Of a DNA stretch of 36,939 bases, positions 14,456 to 21,281 are shown in pieces. The notes under the pieces were generated by a model. It was not told the DNA's origin and ran no database searches. It was given only the letters and a program-made list of their open reading frames with translations. The first letter of the stretch is position 1. Each line of letters opens with the position of its first letter. The stretch is from a virus: IMG/VR virus record IMGVR_UViG_3300028840_002895, positions 1 to 36,939 of that record; one strand, 5' to 3'. The position numbers and the translations under genes were made by a program.

Positions 14456-15439
14456 TCAGCCGATGAAAAATGTAGATGGAAGCGAATATTTTGAAATCAT
14501 CTCTTCTTGCATCTCTTTGATTTCAGCCGCTGCTTCGTCATAAATCTGTTGCCCATTCAATTGAACACCACCAGGAAGCATTGTGCCTTGGAATTTTTTC
14601 ATGTTGTTGCCCCATTGAAGCTTTATCAATGCGGTTGCATAATCCAAAAGCCATCTGTCTTTCCATACATCTGTCCATACAGCAGGATCGATAACCTCGT
14701 ATGCTTCGACGACTATATAATCGCCAACCGTGGTAATGTTCCAATCCATATCTGGATAAATTCGATTTTTGTGTCTGTTGTAGCGAACAGGAACGTGACC
14801 AACCAAAAGTTCTTCAAGAAGACCAATGTGTTGAAAGGCAGAAAAATATGGAACAACGCTTGACGATGTTAGATTGTACAGATCGTTCAAGGCGATTTGG
14901 TAACGAATGTTGAAGATACTCTGTGTTGATGACTGAGAAAACCCGATTGGAAAGATTCGAATCGCGCCTATGATGTTTTCTGGTATTGGAATCCAACCGC
15001 CCAATTCGCACGTTATAGAAGCTCCTGAGCCGGTGTTTGATGTTACAGACACCGTAGGTGCCAAGCCATAGCCTTCTCCGTTGTCGGTGAGCGTACAGCT
15101 TTGTATGACGCCACTACCATCAGTTATGATTGTTGCAGCAGCGTTGGAACCGCTTGAACCACCAACACTGGTGAAAACAACCGTGTCGGTGTTGGCATAA
15201 CCAGTACCACCAGCAACAACCGTACAATCATAGACTTTTTCTGCAAAGTTGTTTGCAGAAACGACATGCTTGTAGAACGTTCGATCAGAACCATTGAAGT
15301 GATAGTCAGCATAATACTTCAACGCCTGATCGATGCGATCATCGACTTGTTCGTCCGTGACGTTTATTTTTACGATTGGATGTCCCAATTGTCGTTTACA
15401 ATAGTCAGCAAATTCTGTTTTTGATGTTGGTAGTGCCAT
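14456..15439 (-). CDS. 13: Neck protein gp13 with inserted beta module
   Basis: A 327-residue neck protein acting with gp14 in head completion. The core is clear: LPTSKTEFADYCKRQLGHPI, DRIDQALKYYADYHFNGSDR, then GGWIPIPENIIGAIRIFPIG and IYPDMDWNITTVGDYIVVEA near the C-terminal half. About residues 70-146 (DCTVVAGGTGYANTDTVVF ... NGEGYGLAPTVSV) form a Gly/Ser/Thr-rich double repeat that I take as an insertion into the fold; similar GxGY units recur in the baseplate proteins of this window. T4 gp13 is 309 residues. A CTAAATAA motif lies at 15465-15473, about 26 nt upstream. Confidence 0.93.
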   Translation of the reverse strand: MALPTSKTEFADYCKRQLGHPIVKINVTDEQVDDRIDQALKYYADYHFNGSDRTFYKHVVSANNFAEKVYDCTVVAGGTGYANTDTVVFTSVGGSSGSNAAATIITDGSGVIQSCTLTDNGEGYGLAPTVSVTSNTGSGASITCELGGWIPIPENIIGAIRIFPIGFSQSSTQSIFNIRYQIALNDLYNLTSSSVVPYFSAFQHIGLLEELLVGHVPVRYNRHKNRIYPDMDWNITTVGDYIVVEAYEVIDPAVWTDVWKDRWLLDYATALIKLQWGNNMKKFQGTMLPGGVQLNGQQIYDEAAAEIKEMQEEMISKYSLPSTFFIG

Positions 15440-15464
15440 TGAATGTCTCCGAACTGGTTGTTAT

Positions 15465-15473
15465 TTATTTAGA
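15465..15473 (-). promoter_or_regulatory. Late-promoter-like motif TCTAAATAA upstream of gp13
   Basis: The minus strand reads TCTAAATAAATAAC, beginning 34 nt upstream of the gp13 start and overlapping the stop of the 42-residue gene. It departs from the T4 consensus at the first bases, but its position ahead of a structural gene fits. Confidence 0.3.
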
Positions 15474-15593
15474 GATGATCCAATGGTAGAATTTGGTCTT
15501 CATTGACGTTAACCATCCTGGTGGCATTGGTTGGATATACCACGCATAATACATTCCAACGAATGCTGCGATTGCAAGCCATACAAACCCCAT
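15465..15593 (-). CDS. Small membrane protein (42 aa)
   Basis: A 42-residue protein, MGFVWLAIAAFVGMYYAWYI followed by QPMPPGWLTSMKTKFYHW and a short tail. The first 20 residues form one transmembrane helix. Its ATG overlaps the stop of the upstream membrane-protein gene (TAATG), so the two are translationally coupled. It belongs to the membrane/lysis-like cluster but is not assignable to a family. Confidence 0.6.
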   Translation of the reverse strand: MGFVWLAIAAFVGMYYAWYIQPMPPGWLTSMKTKFYHWIISK

Positions 15594-15904
15594 TACTCTT
15601 CATCCTTCTTTTTGCGCATGTTGGAAATAGCACCAAACACCGAAGATGTAAAAGCAAATCCGGCTATTCGAAGTGCTCCAAAAGCTTTGTTGATGATATC
15701 GCGAACTCTGCCCAAGACTCCTGTTGATTTTTGAAACCAGCTTGAATTGATTAGAGTGTATGCAACAGTCAGTACACCAACTAGTTTAGTGTAGAATGAT
15801 CTCTCATCTCCACCAAACAATCCAGTGTAGTTTTTGAACCAATCGAACTTCCATGCGATAAATGTAATACCGCCAAGAAGAACTACTATGATGAGAATTT
15901 CCAT
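15593..15904 (-). CDS. Membrane protein (103 aa)
   Basis: A 103-residue protein with a strongly hydrophobic N-terminus (MEILIIVVLLGGITFIAW), a second hydrophobic stretch around LVGVLTVAYTLI and a third around AFGALRIAGFAFTSSVFGAI, ending in the charged MRKKKDEE. Start RBS is AAGGAC, overlapping the stop region of the holin-like gene. Its place between two other membrane proteins suggests a lysis or envelope role, but no family is recognised. Confidence 0.65.
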   Translation of the reverse strand: MEILIIVVLLGGITFIAWKFDWFKNYTGLFGGDERSFYTKLVGVLTVAYTLINSSWFQKSTGVLGRVRDIINKAFGALRIAGFAFTSSVFGAISNMRKKKDEE

Positions 15905-15907
15905 TGA

Positions 15908-16378
15908 TTATTTGTCCTTTGACATGTGAATGAACGCTCTATTCCCAAAGTAGAAACCAATACATGCTCCAAATACAGCGTTGGTGTATTCATCCCAAAG
16001 AGTCGAAAGAATTTCCTTGGCTGGCATGTTTTCAGCAAACATGATCAAACCAACGGCTACTTTGATGCCAACAAATGCAATGAAGAACGAATACGTTATA
16101 ACAGGGCGTACAGAAGCACGAAGGATGTCAATATACTTGTTGCTAGGAATATCAGTATCGTGGCGTCGTAGAGATTCTGTCTCTGCCGCAGAGGCTTTAA
16201 CACTCTCAATAAACACCCGACGATCCAATCCTTTAGCCGCCGCTTCCATCCGTAGTTTGGTGAGTTCAATTTCATGTCTAAATCGCTGTCCATTTTCGAG
16301 CCAATTTACCAATTGTGGTATGGCAGACGATAAGATACCGAGAATTGCAGGCAGAACGCCTGCCAATAGAGTAAGCAT
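15908..16378 (-). CDS. Holin-like membrane protein
   Basis: A 156-residue protein with a hydrophobic N-terminus (LLAGVLPAILGILSSAI), a charged helical middle (RHEIELTKLRMEAAAKGLDR) and two C-terminal membrane segments (SVRPVITYSFFIAFVGIKVA; NAVFGACIGFYFGNRAF). The SVRPVITY motif ahead of the membrane segments recurs in phage proteins often annotated as holins. It is the first gene after the terminator at 16418-16440 and has a CATAAATAC motif 32 nt upstream, so it probably heads a transcription unit leading into gp13-gp14. Confidence 0.6.
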   Translation of the reverse strand: MLTLLAGVLPAILGILSSAIPQLVNWLENGQRFRHEIELTKLRMEAAAKGLDRRVFIESVKASAAETESLRRHDTDIPSNKYIDILRASVRPVITYSFFIAFVGIKVAVGLIMFAENMPAKEILSTLWDEYTNAVFGACIGFYFGNRAFIHMSKDK

Positions 16379-16409
16379 AGTGTTGTTCCTATCTGGCGTG
16401 AAATCTGTT

Positions 16410-16418
16410 GTATTTATG
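16410..16418 (-). promoter_or_regulatory. Late-promoter-like motif CATAAATAC after the terminator
   Basis: The minus strand reads CATAAATAC directly after the T-tract of the terminator and 32 nt before the ATG of the holin-like gene. The terminator/promoter pairing makes this one of the most convincing promoter candidates here. Confidence 0.55.
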
Positions 16419-16440
16419 AAAAAAGGCCCCTTGGGGCCTC
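16418..16440 (-). terminator. Rho-independent terminator
   Basis: On the minus strand an 8-bp GC-rich stem (GAGGCCCC paired to GGGGCC plus the first T residues, with an AA loop) is followed by TTTTTT. It overlaps or immediately follows the stop of the tagged ParB-like gene at 16439-16906. Stem and T-tract are textbook for intrinsic termination on this strand. Confidence 0.88.
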
Positions 16441-16906
16441 AGTGTTCCTTATCCAAATTTAGATAATGAACATCTGCATGTTCGTGATCAGCCGCTCTCA
16501 ATGCAACGTAATGGTGATGTCCATTTAGTATCCAATGTTCTCCATTGTGTTTGGCGACTAGCATGTGTGGTTCATCGCCTATTTGAGTTTTCTGTGCAAG
16601 TTTTGAATCGGCTGTTGCGTTTGTCTTTTGCTGTGTTGCTCTCAGGCTTGCCAATCGCACATTCTTGACTGTTGTGTACTTTCGAACATTTCCTGGTCGC
16701 TTATTTTTCCATTTCTCATAAGCAATTAATGCATCGTTGGATTTTTCTGCGTCATAACCTCTTGTTGGTATCATCTGTGGTTCATAATAGGGATCATCGC
16801 CATATTTGGCCTTTTCATATGGGTCTGATCGTCTAATTCTTTGCAGATTTCTCAATGCATGTTCTGTGCTGCGAAGTTCTGCTATAAATTGTTTGAAGCC
16901 TTTCAT
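16439..16906 (-). CDS. Predicted capsid-targeted ParB-like protein (payload E)
   Basis: A 155-residue protein opening MKGFKQFIAE-LRST, a capsid-targeting tag with an I-A-E cleavage site, closest to T4 MKTYQEFIAE. From about residue 82 it shows a ParB-type pattern: VRLASLRATQQ, EPHMLVAKHN, then HWILNGHHHYVALRAADHEH and ADVHYLNL. It is a distant counterpart of the protein at 8953-9429. The GHHH replaces the usual GHHR/GHR, so nucleotide handling may be altered. Its start region is repeated almost exactly at the next tagged gene upstream (16908-17483). A terminator closes the unit immediately downstream. Confidence 0.8.
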   Translation of the reverse strand: MKGFKQFIAELRSTEHALRNLQRIRRSDPYEKAKYGDDPYYEPQMIPTRGYDAEKSNDALIAYEKWKNKRPGNVRKYTTVKNVRLASLRATQQKTNATADSKLAQKTQIGDEPHMLVAKHNGEHWILNGHHHYVALRAADHEHADVHYLNLDKEH

Positions 16907-16915
16907 ATCAGTCCT
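16877..16915 (-). repeat. RBS-plus-targeting-tag repeat, copy 1
   Basis: This 39-nt stretch covers the ribosome binding site (AGGACTGAT), the ATG and the codons for MKGFKQFIAE. It matches 17454-17492 with one mismatch (a Gly versus Ser codon). The sequences on either side diverge, so the start cassette itself was copied. Confidence 0.85.
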
Positions 16916-17483
16916 TCAATTTAACTCTAAAACGAGAATCAAGGGCATGCTCATCCTCGAAGTTTTTGTCCCAATCATCACCAGTGTGCAATTTGATTTT
17001 CTTACCATCTTTGTCGTGTCTGGTAACTTCCACATCACTATGATCATGTACTAGCCTGTGCCAAATACTAGCCCCACCGACACTGTGCTGAGAATCTGAT
17101 TCGATAGTATTGTGTTCGCCGTGATGTAGGATTGTTTTGTAAAAGTGATCAGCACCATAAGAACAATCGGGGTGCTTGGCAACAGAATTGATTCTAAAGT
17201 GTCCCTTTCTAGTAGTGCCGCCCCTAGCTATCATGTGAGTTGGTGTATCTTCATCATCATGGTCATGTGTCAACATGTAAGTGTGTGGTTTAGTTTCTTG
17301 TGGGCTTACCTCATCAGAGGCATAACGCCGACTATAAAAATCATATTCACCAGCGGGTCCATGATATTCATCATGGGCATAAGGACCACCAGATTTTGGA
17401 TGCGGATGATCGTCCAATGTTGATTTATCTATATTAGCATTCAGTTCTGGCATTTCTGCTATAAATTGTTTGAAGCTTTTCAT
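16908..17483 (-). CDS. Predicted capsid-targeted internal protein (payload F, paralogue of A)
   Basis: A 191-residue protein opening MKSFKQFIAE-MPEL, differing from T4 MKTYQEFIAE mainly by conservative changes, with an I-A-E site. The body is His/Asp-rich. Its C-terminal half, GADHFYKTILHHGEHNTIES, GGASIWHRLVHDHSDVEVTR and GDDWDKNFED, is clearly paralogous to the protein at 6610-7173 although the genes are 10 kb apart; the region between tag and shared domain has diverged. RBS is GGAGGAC. The stop overlaps the RBS of the next tagged gene. Probably packaged in the capsid; biochemical activity unknown. Confidence 0.82.
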   Translation of the reverse strand: MKSFKQFIAEMPELNANIDKSTLDDHPHPKSGGPYAHDEYHGPAGEYDFYSRRYASDEVSPQETKPHTYMLTHDHDDEDTPTHMIARGGTTRKGHFRINSVAKHPDCSYGADHFYKTILHHGEHNTIESDSQHSVGGASIWHRLVHDHSDVEVTRHDKDGKKIKLHTGDDWDKNFEDEHALDSRFRVKLKD

Positions 17484-17492
17484 ATCAGTCCT
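17454..17492 (-). repeat. RBS-plus-targeting-tag repeat, copy 2
   Basis: Second copy of the 39-nt start cassette, covering the AGGACTGAT RBS, ATG and the codons for MKSFKQFIAE; one mismatch to 16877-16915. Its upstream end overlaps the stop codon of the holin gene, as copy 1 overlaps the stop of the gene before it. Confidence 0.85.
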
Positions 17493-17793
17493 CCGTCAAC
17501 AATTCTGGCAGCTTCATGTCAGGAGCAGCATCTTTGAGTTTTTCCTTGGTTCTGCCATATGCAGTCACACCAACAATTGTAAGCATCGAGATGTGAAACA
17601 GACCAGCGCCTTTGAGAGTCAATGGTTCCCATTGTGTCAATTCTATTCCGCTATTGCCCATAATCATAAGACCAGCTTGAACAGCAATCATTCCGATTGG
17701 AGCAAGAACGAAGTCGAAGAACACGGTAACGGCATAAATCCAACCGATTGCTGGTCTCCATTTGTTGTGAAAAAATCTCTCATACTTCGTCAT
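17485..17793 (-). CDS. 3TM-type (GTA-like) holin
   Basis: A 102-residue membrane protein expected to form inner-membrane holes at lysis. It shows FHNKWRPAIGWIYAVTVFFD (first membrane segment after the typical WRP), a second around FVLAPIGMIAVQAGLMI, and a third around LFHISMLTIVGVTAYGRTKE ending in the YGRTKEK-type motif common to GTA-holin 3TM proteins. The start overlaps the previous gene by 14 nt with GGAG upstream. No endolysin is visible within the window, so the holin label rests on topology and motif. Confidence 0.75.
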   Translation of the reverse strand: MTKYERFFHNKWRPAIGWIYAVTVFFDFVLAPIGMIAVQAGLMIMGNSGIELTQWEPLTLKGAGLFHISMLTIVGVTAYGRTKEKLKDAAPDMKLPELLTED

Positions 17794-18073
17794 CTTTAGC
17801 TCCAGGTTTGTTTTCTTTCAACCAAATCCAAACGCTGTTTGAACCTTCATCTGGTTCCTGGTATTTGGTTGTGTGGTTTGGATCGAGCCAATCCAAAAAT
17901 GCTGCTATGGGTTTTGCCCATGTTCTTCCGGCATCGCGTTTTTTTCCAATATACGAAGACAAAGTTTCGTCTGGATCGATACCAAAGATTGCACCGACCA
18001 ATTGATCGAGTGCAACCAGAATGTTTGTGAGCCAGAGACAAATTGCCTTTGAGTAATATTGGATGGTTGTCAT
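17780..18073 (-). CDS. Small conserved phage protein of the lysis cluster
   Basis: A 97-residue protein. I chose the ATG at 18073, which overlaps the stop of the spike gene (TGATG), over an upstream ATG at 18097. It contains LVALDQLVGAIFGIDPDETL followed by SSYIGKKR and a C-terminal DWLDPNHTTKY. This IFG-x-DPDET-x-SS pattern occurs in many phages next to holin and endolysin genes, with no assigned function. The N-terminal part is moderately hydrophobic. It is immediately upstream of the holin here, matching that usual neighbourhood. Confidence 0.7.
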   Translation of the reverse strand: MTTIQYYSKAICLWLTNILVALDQLVGAIFGIDPDETLSSYIGKKRDAGRTWAKPIAAFLDWLDPNHTTKYQEPDEGSNSVWIWLKENKPGAKDDEV

Positions 18074-18987
18074 CACGGATTGTTCCAGAAAATACAAGGC
18101 AATTGACCAGCCATTCCTGAGTATTGAACGCCACCAGAGAACTTGCCTTCAAACAGGCATGTGTGCGAATTCGTGACGTTAATCGGCCCTTCGAAATCAC
18201 AACCATAGATGCGAACACCTGTCGATGGAACGCCTGTTGTACCACCGATCCAAAGTCCCATCATCGACTGAATACCTGTACCTGTATAGGTATTGACGTT
18301 GTACATTCGAAGATCGTTAATACCCCAAAGAACCATCGCAGGGCTTGTGCATTGCATCACTTCCAGGTTGTTCATGGTCGCACCACGCAATCCTGGTGGC
18401 GACGTTCTGCTTGTAAACAACCCGTAAATGGCATATGACCAAGTTCCTGCCACTTGCCCTGGTAGCAATGAACCTGTAGTGATGCGCAGATTCGACAGAT
18501 CAAATCGATCAGGCTGATACCAGCCATTCGAACCAAGATGAATTGCTATGCCACCTGTCGTCCCTGGTCCAGCAAAAACCCACATATCTCGAACAGAACC
18601 ACCCGGCCTTGGCACACCATCTTTTTCACCAGAAAATCGAATAGCGGTTTGCCCGTTATTAATTCTCATAACGCCACCTTGGAGTGGACCAGAACTATAA
18701 ATGTTCACACCAGAAGTATTGATTGCTTGCGAAATCTTATATGTGCCTGCACCGATTCGAACGTTTTTGTGATCTGTCAGATAGGCAGCATCGATGGCTG
18801 CTTGGATTTCTGCATAGTTGTCGTCATTGGCTGGACTTGCACCGAATTCAGCAACGTGAATTTCAGTTGGGTTTGAAGTAGTGCCTGTTGTTGCAGGATG
18901 CGAAACAGGCGGCGGTGTGTTTTCTAGCGTTTCCACTCGTTGAAGTAGAGCGTTGAAATCGTCTTGTGTTGGTACGTTAATTGGCAT
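18073..18987 (-). CDS. Beta-helix tail spike / fibre protein
   Basis: A 304-residue protein beginning with a short coiled-coil-like segment (DDFNALLQRVETLEN, about 9-23) and a Pro/Thr-rich linker (TPPPVSHPATTGTTSNPTE). It continues with a right-handed beta-helix-like pattern: AEFGASPANDDNYAEIQAAI, a typical pectate-lyase/spike entry, then repeated short strands (VRIGAGTYKISQAI, MNNLEVMQCTSPAMVLWGIN). Such proteins bind or cleave surface polysaccharides. No obvious catalytic residues are identifiable by eye. It stands between the fibre genes and the lysis cluster, with stop/start overlap to the next gene. Confidence 0.75.
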   Translation of the reverse strand: MPINVPTQDDFNALLQRVETLENTPPPVSHPATTGTTSNPTEIHVAEFGASPANDDNYAEIQAAIDAAYLTDHKNVRIGAGTYKISQAINTSGVNIYSSGPLQGGVMRINNGQTAIRFSGEKDGVPRPGGSVRDMWVFAGPGTTGGIAIHLGSNGWYQPDRFDLSNLRITTGSLLPGQVAGTWSYAIYGLFTSRTSPPGLRGATMNNLEVMQCTSPAMVLWGINDLRMYNVNTYTGTGIQSMMGLWIGGTTGVPSTGVRIYGCDFEGPINVTNSHTCLFEGKFSGGVQYSGMAGQLPCIFWNNP

Positions 18988-19002
18988 TAAACCATCCTTG
19001 CG

Positions 19003-20223
19003 TTAGCTCATTCTAGCATTTGCTAACCACGTTTCATTGAAAACTGCCGACCCATTAGTTGCCGTCGAAATCCGATAAGATCGAAAGCCCGTTACTCCGG
19101 CCCCATCATTGCTTGGAGTAGTGCTCATAATCGCAACTCCGGTGTTGGTTTGTGTAACAGACGGCGTTGTTCGTTTATTCACCTTGAATGGAACATATTC
19201 ACCATAAAAGTAACCACTGGTAACATATCCGAAGAACGTCAAAAGTTGGCCGCTTTCGAAGTATCGTTGACATCTTCGCAATTCATGATCATAAGGAAGC
19301 AGAAACTTGTGTGCGTCTTCTGCGCTGATGGTGTGTTCACCAGGAATGGCAATCCAACCAGTTGTGTGAAAAGTGTTTCCTGATCCTAAAGCACCGAAAT
19401 TGTCTTGTGTAGTAGAACCAAATGTGTTTGCTTCTGTCAGCCAAGTTTCTAAAGTTGAATTTGCCCAATCTGTTCCACAAGCAAGAGATAATCCAGTATG
19501 AAAACAAGTTGATGTGTTTGAATTCCAAGTGCCATTTGCATTAGCTGGAACGGTAAACGAACTCCATGTCCACGTGTTACCTGCAACTGTAATCTCTTTT
19601 AGATATGCTGCATCAGTGCCCAAAACATTACGAATGTAGTATGAAAATGTTAGTGGACTTGAACAACGAGACCAAAAACCAACCGTTAGTGGTGTAGCGT
19701 TGGCAGTGCCCCATCCCAACTTTCTTGCAAAGGTGCCTTCAATGATTTGCTCTGTCAAAAGGTAGTTAGCGGTGTTTGGAGATGCATTAGCAGTTGCAAC
19801 TGAGAGGTAAGTAGAACTATGGTAATTTTCTGAAGGAACTGATGTAGTATTTTGTGCACTGCTAACATTATGCCCACCAGAATAGACTGCTGAGAATTGA
19901 TCTACTGGATAATAGGAACTAGCATTAGAAGAAGCAGTACCATTTTCTTGTGAAATTTCCATTCCACCATTAACAATCAAATTATGAATGGCCATGCTTT
20001 CAATTGGACCAGCCGACATGTTGTTTCGAAATACTCCTTTTTGAGTATTCGAGTAAGTCACGTTGGTATCAGCAATCAAAAAATCTGAGCCAGTTGTATT
20101 TGAAACGCCAATATAGCCATTAGCATAGATTACTGCTACTGGTCCGTTAGTATTGCCAGTCTTGGCTGTAAGATCGGTTGTGCCATTTGCCGTAGTTACG
20201 GTTGTAACAGAAATCTCAGACAT
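19003..20223 (-). CDS. Tail fibre protein, paralogue 1
   Basis: A 406-residue fibre protein. After an Asn/Thr-rich N-terminus it has a conserved core: ESMAIHNLIVNGGMEISQEN, SSYYPVDQFSAVYSGGHN, GTANATPLTVGFWSRCSSPL and EHTISAEDAHKFLLPYDHEL followed by RRCQRYFESG. The CQRYY-type end is common in receptor-binding parts of phage fibres. The same core occurs in the genes at 21282-22457 and 22469-23653. A 44-nt DNA stretch (19271-19314) is identical to one in the second paralogue. The last residues (TWLANARMS) also recur as NARL/NARM in the other two. It probably determines adsorption. Confidence 0.82.
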   Translation of the reverse strand: MSEISVTTVTTANGTTDLTAKTGNTNGPVAVIYANGYIGVSNTTGSDFLIADTNVTYSNTQKGVFRNNMSAGPIESMAIHNLIVNGGMEISQENGTASSNASSYYPVDQFSAVYSGGHNVSSAQNTTSVPSENYHSSTYLSVATANASPNTANYLLTEQIIEGTFARKLGWGTANATPLTVGFWSRCSSPLTFSYYIRNVLGTDAAYLKEITVAGNTWTWSSFTVPANANGTWNSNTSTCFHTGLSLACGTDWANSTLETWLTEANTFGSTTQDNFGALGSGNTFHTTGWIAIPGEHTISAEDAHKFLLPYDHELRRCQRYFESGQLLTFFGYVTSGYFYGEYVPFKVNKRTTPSVTQTNTGVAIMSTTPSNDGAGVTGFRSYRISTATNGSAVFNETWLANARMS

Positions 20224-20226
20224 GAA

Positions 20227-20898
20227 TTATTTTCCTGGGTTTTGTGCCATGATGTTTTGGAATTGTGTCAAAGCAGCAGCCTTAGCAGCATTGATGATTC
20301 CTTCTGCATCAGCATTTGTCCAATTAGGGTTAGTGATATTCATAGTGTCGAGTGCACCGAGTGTGTTTCGACGAACACCGGCAATTGCACCAGCAGCAGC
20401 CGCATACCACATAGCTTGCTGAATAACTCTGGTAGAAAGAGTGTGCATGCCTTCATTGGTCAAGGATTCTTCAGTTTGCAGAACAGTCCAACCAGCGGGT
20501 TCAGCAGTATTTGCAGCAGCAGATGCCGAAGCATGCGAATTGGATGATGCATATTCTGCTGTGTATGCGCGTGCTGCATCATACTTTCGATCCCACGAAA
20601 GTTTCTCTGATTCTGGCACGGGACCAGTGATCTGATCTGCCAACCCATCAGCAAACTGAGTAACAGTCGATTTCCAGCTTAGTAAATTTAGTGCGCGTTC
20701 TTCTGCTGTCCATGTTTGAATTGTAAATCCAAGATTTGCATTCAGGTGATCTTGCACTTTCCTTGCAATTTCACCATCCGTTTCCAGAATGATGTTATTG
20801 GCTTGTGGGTCTCGACGACCAGGAACACTCCAAGTGTTTCCTCGTTCGTCAATAAACTTCAGAGTGTTTGTTTCGGTTACTATTAGTTCTGTCATCAT
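20227..20898 (-). CDS. Unknown protein between fibre genes, possibly a fibre chaperone
   Basis: About 223 residues. I chose the ATG at 20898, giving an ATGA overlap with the preceding stop; an ATG at 20895 and one at 20910 are alternatives. The central part has WDRKYDAARAYTAEYASSNS and the C-terminal half GMHTLSTRVIQQAMWYAAAA, IAGVRRNTLGALDTM, then NAAKAAALTQFQNIMAQNPG. This Ala-rich helical pattern with a WDRKYDAAR-type motif resembles phage proteins (DUF4376-like) that sit beside tail-fibre genes and may assist their assembly. Identification is tentative. Confidence 0.55.
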   Translation of the reverse strand: MMTELIVTETNTLKFIDERGNTWSVPGRRDPQANNIILETDGEIARKVQDHLNANLGFTIQTWTAEERALNLLSWKSTVTQFADGLADQITGPVPESEKLSWDRKYDAARAYTAEYASSNSHASASAAANTAEPAGWTVLQTEESLTNEGMHTLSTRVIQQAMWYAAAAGAIAGVRRNTLGALDTMNITNPNWTNADAEGIINAAKAAALTQFQNIMAQNPGK

Positions 20899-21269
20899 CC
20901 TCGTTCCCATTTGGTGTTTAAGTGTTTTGTGCCATCATGGTTATCTATTGCACTAAGATAATGTTGATGTGCTGGTGGGTTTCCCCGCTTGAGAAAATTA
21001 CTCACTCTTTTATGTACTCTGTTCATCGAATTGCGTTCCAATCCAGCCATTGTTTCTGCCATATCTTTATGATAACCAGACACTTTTTTTCTTGTTTCGG
21101 GGTCGTTATGATCATCTGCCGACCATTGCGCAAGCATATTTACCGTATCAAAGGCACGTTCTTCTGTTTTTCTTTGATCTATTTCAGCATTTGCTTTTCG
21201 CCCGCCTCTACCAAATCTATTGACGGCATCTATAACTTGTTCCTTAAGGAACTCCTTGAACGGTTTCAT
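20895..21269 (-). CDS. Predicted capsid-targeted helical protein (payload G)
   Basis: A 124-residue, strongly charged protein opening MKPFKEFLKE-QVID, a capsid-targeting tag with an L-K-E site. The rest is helical and basic (GRGGRKANAEIDQRKTEERA; MAGLERNSMNRVHKRVSNFL), with a His-rich C-terminal region (NPPAHQHYLSAIDNHDG). No family is recognised. Unlike the other tagged genes it lies between two tail-fibre paralogues and overlaps the following gene by 4 nt. Small basic internal proteins of T4 (IPI-IPIII) are a functional precedent, but no sequence relation beyond the tag is seen. Confidence 0.72.
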   Translation of the reverse strand: MKPFKEFLKEQVIDAVNRFGRGGRKANAEIDQRKTEERAFDTVNMLAQWSADDHNDPETRKKVSGYHKDMAETMAGLERNSMNRVHKRVSNFLKRGNPPAHQHYLSAIDNHDGTKHLNTKWERG

Positions 21270-21281
21270 CTTTTCTTTCCC

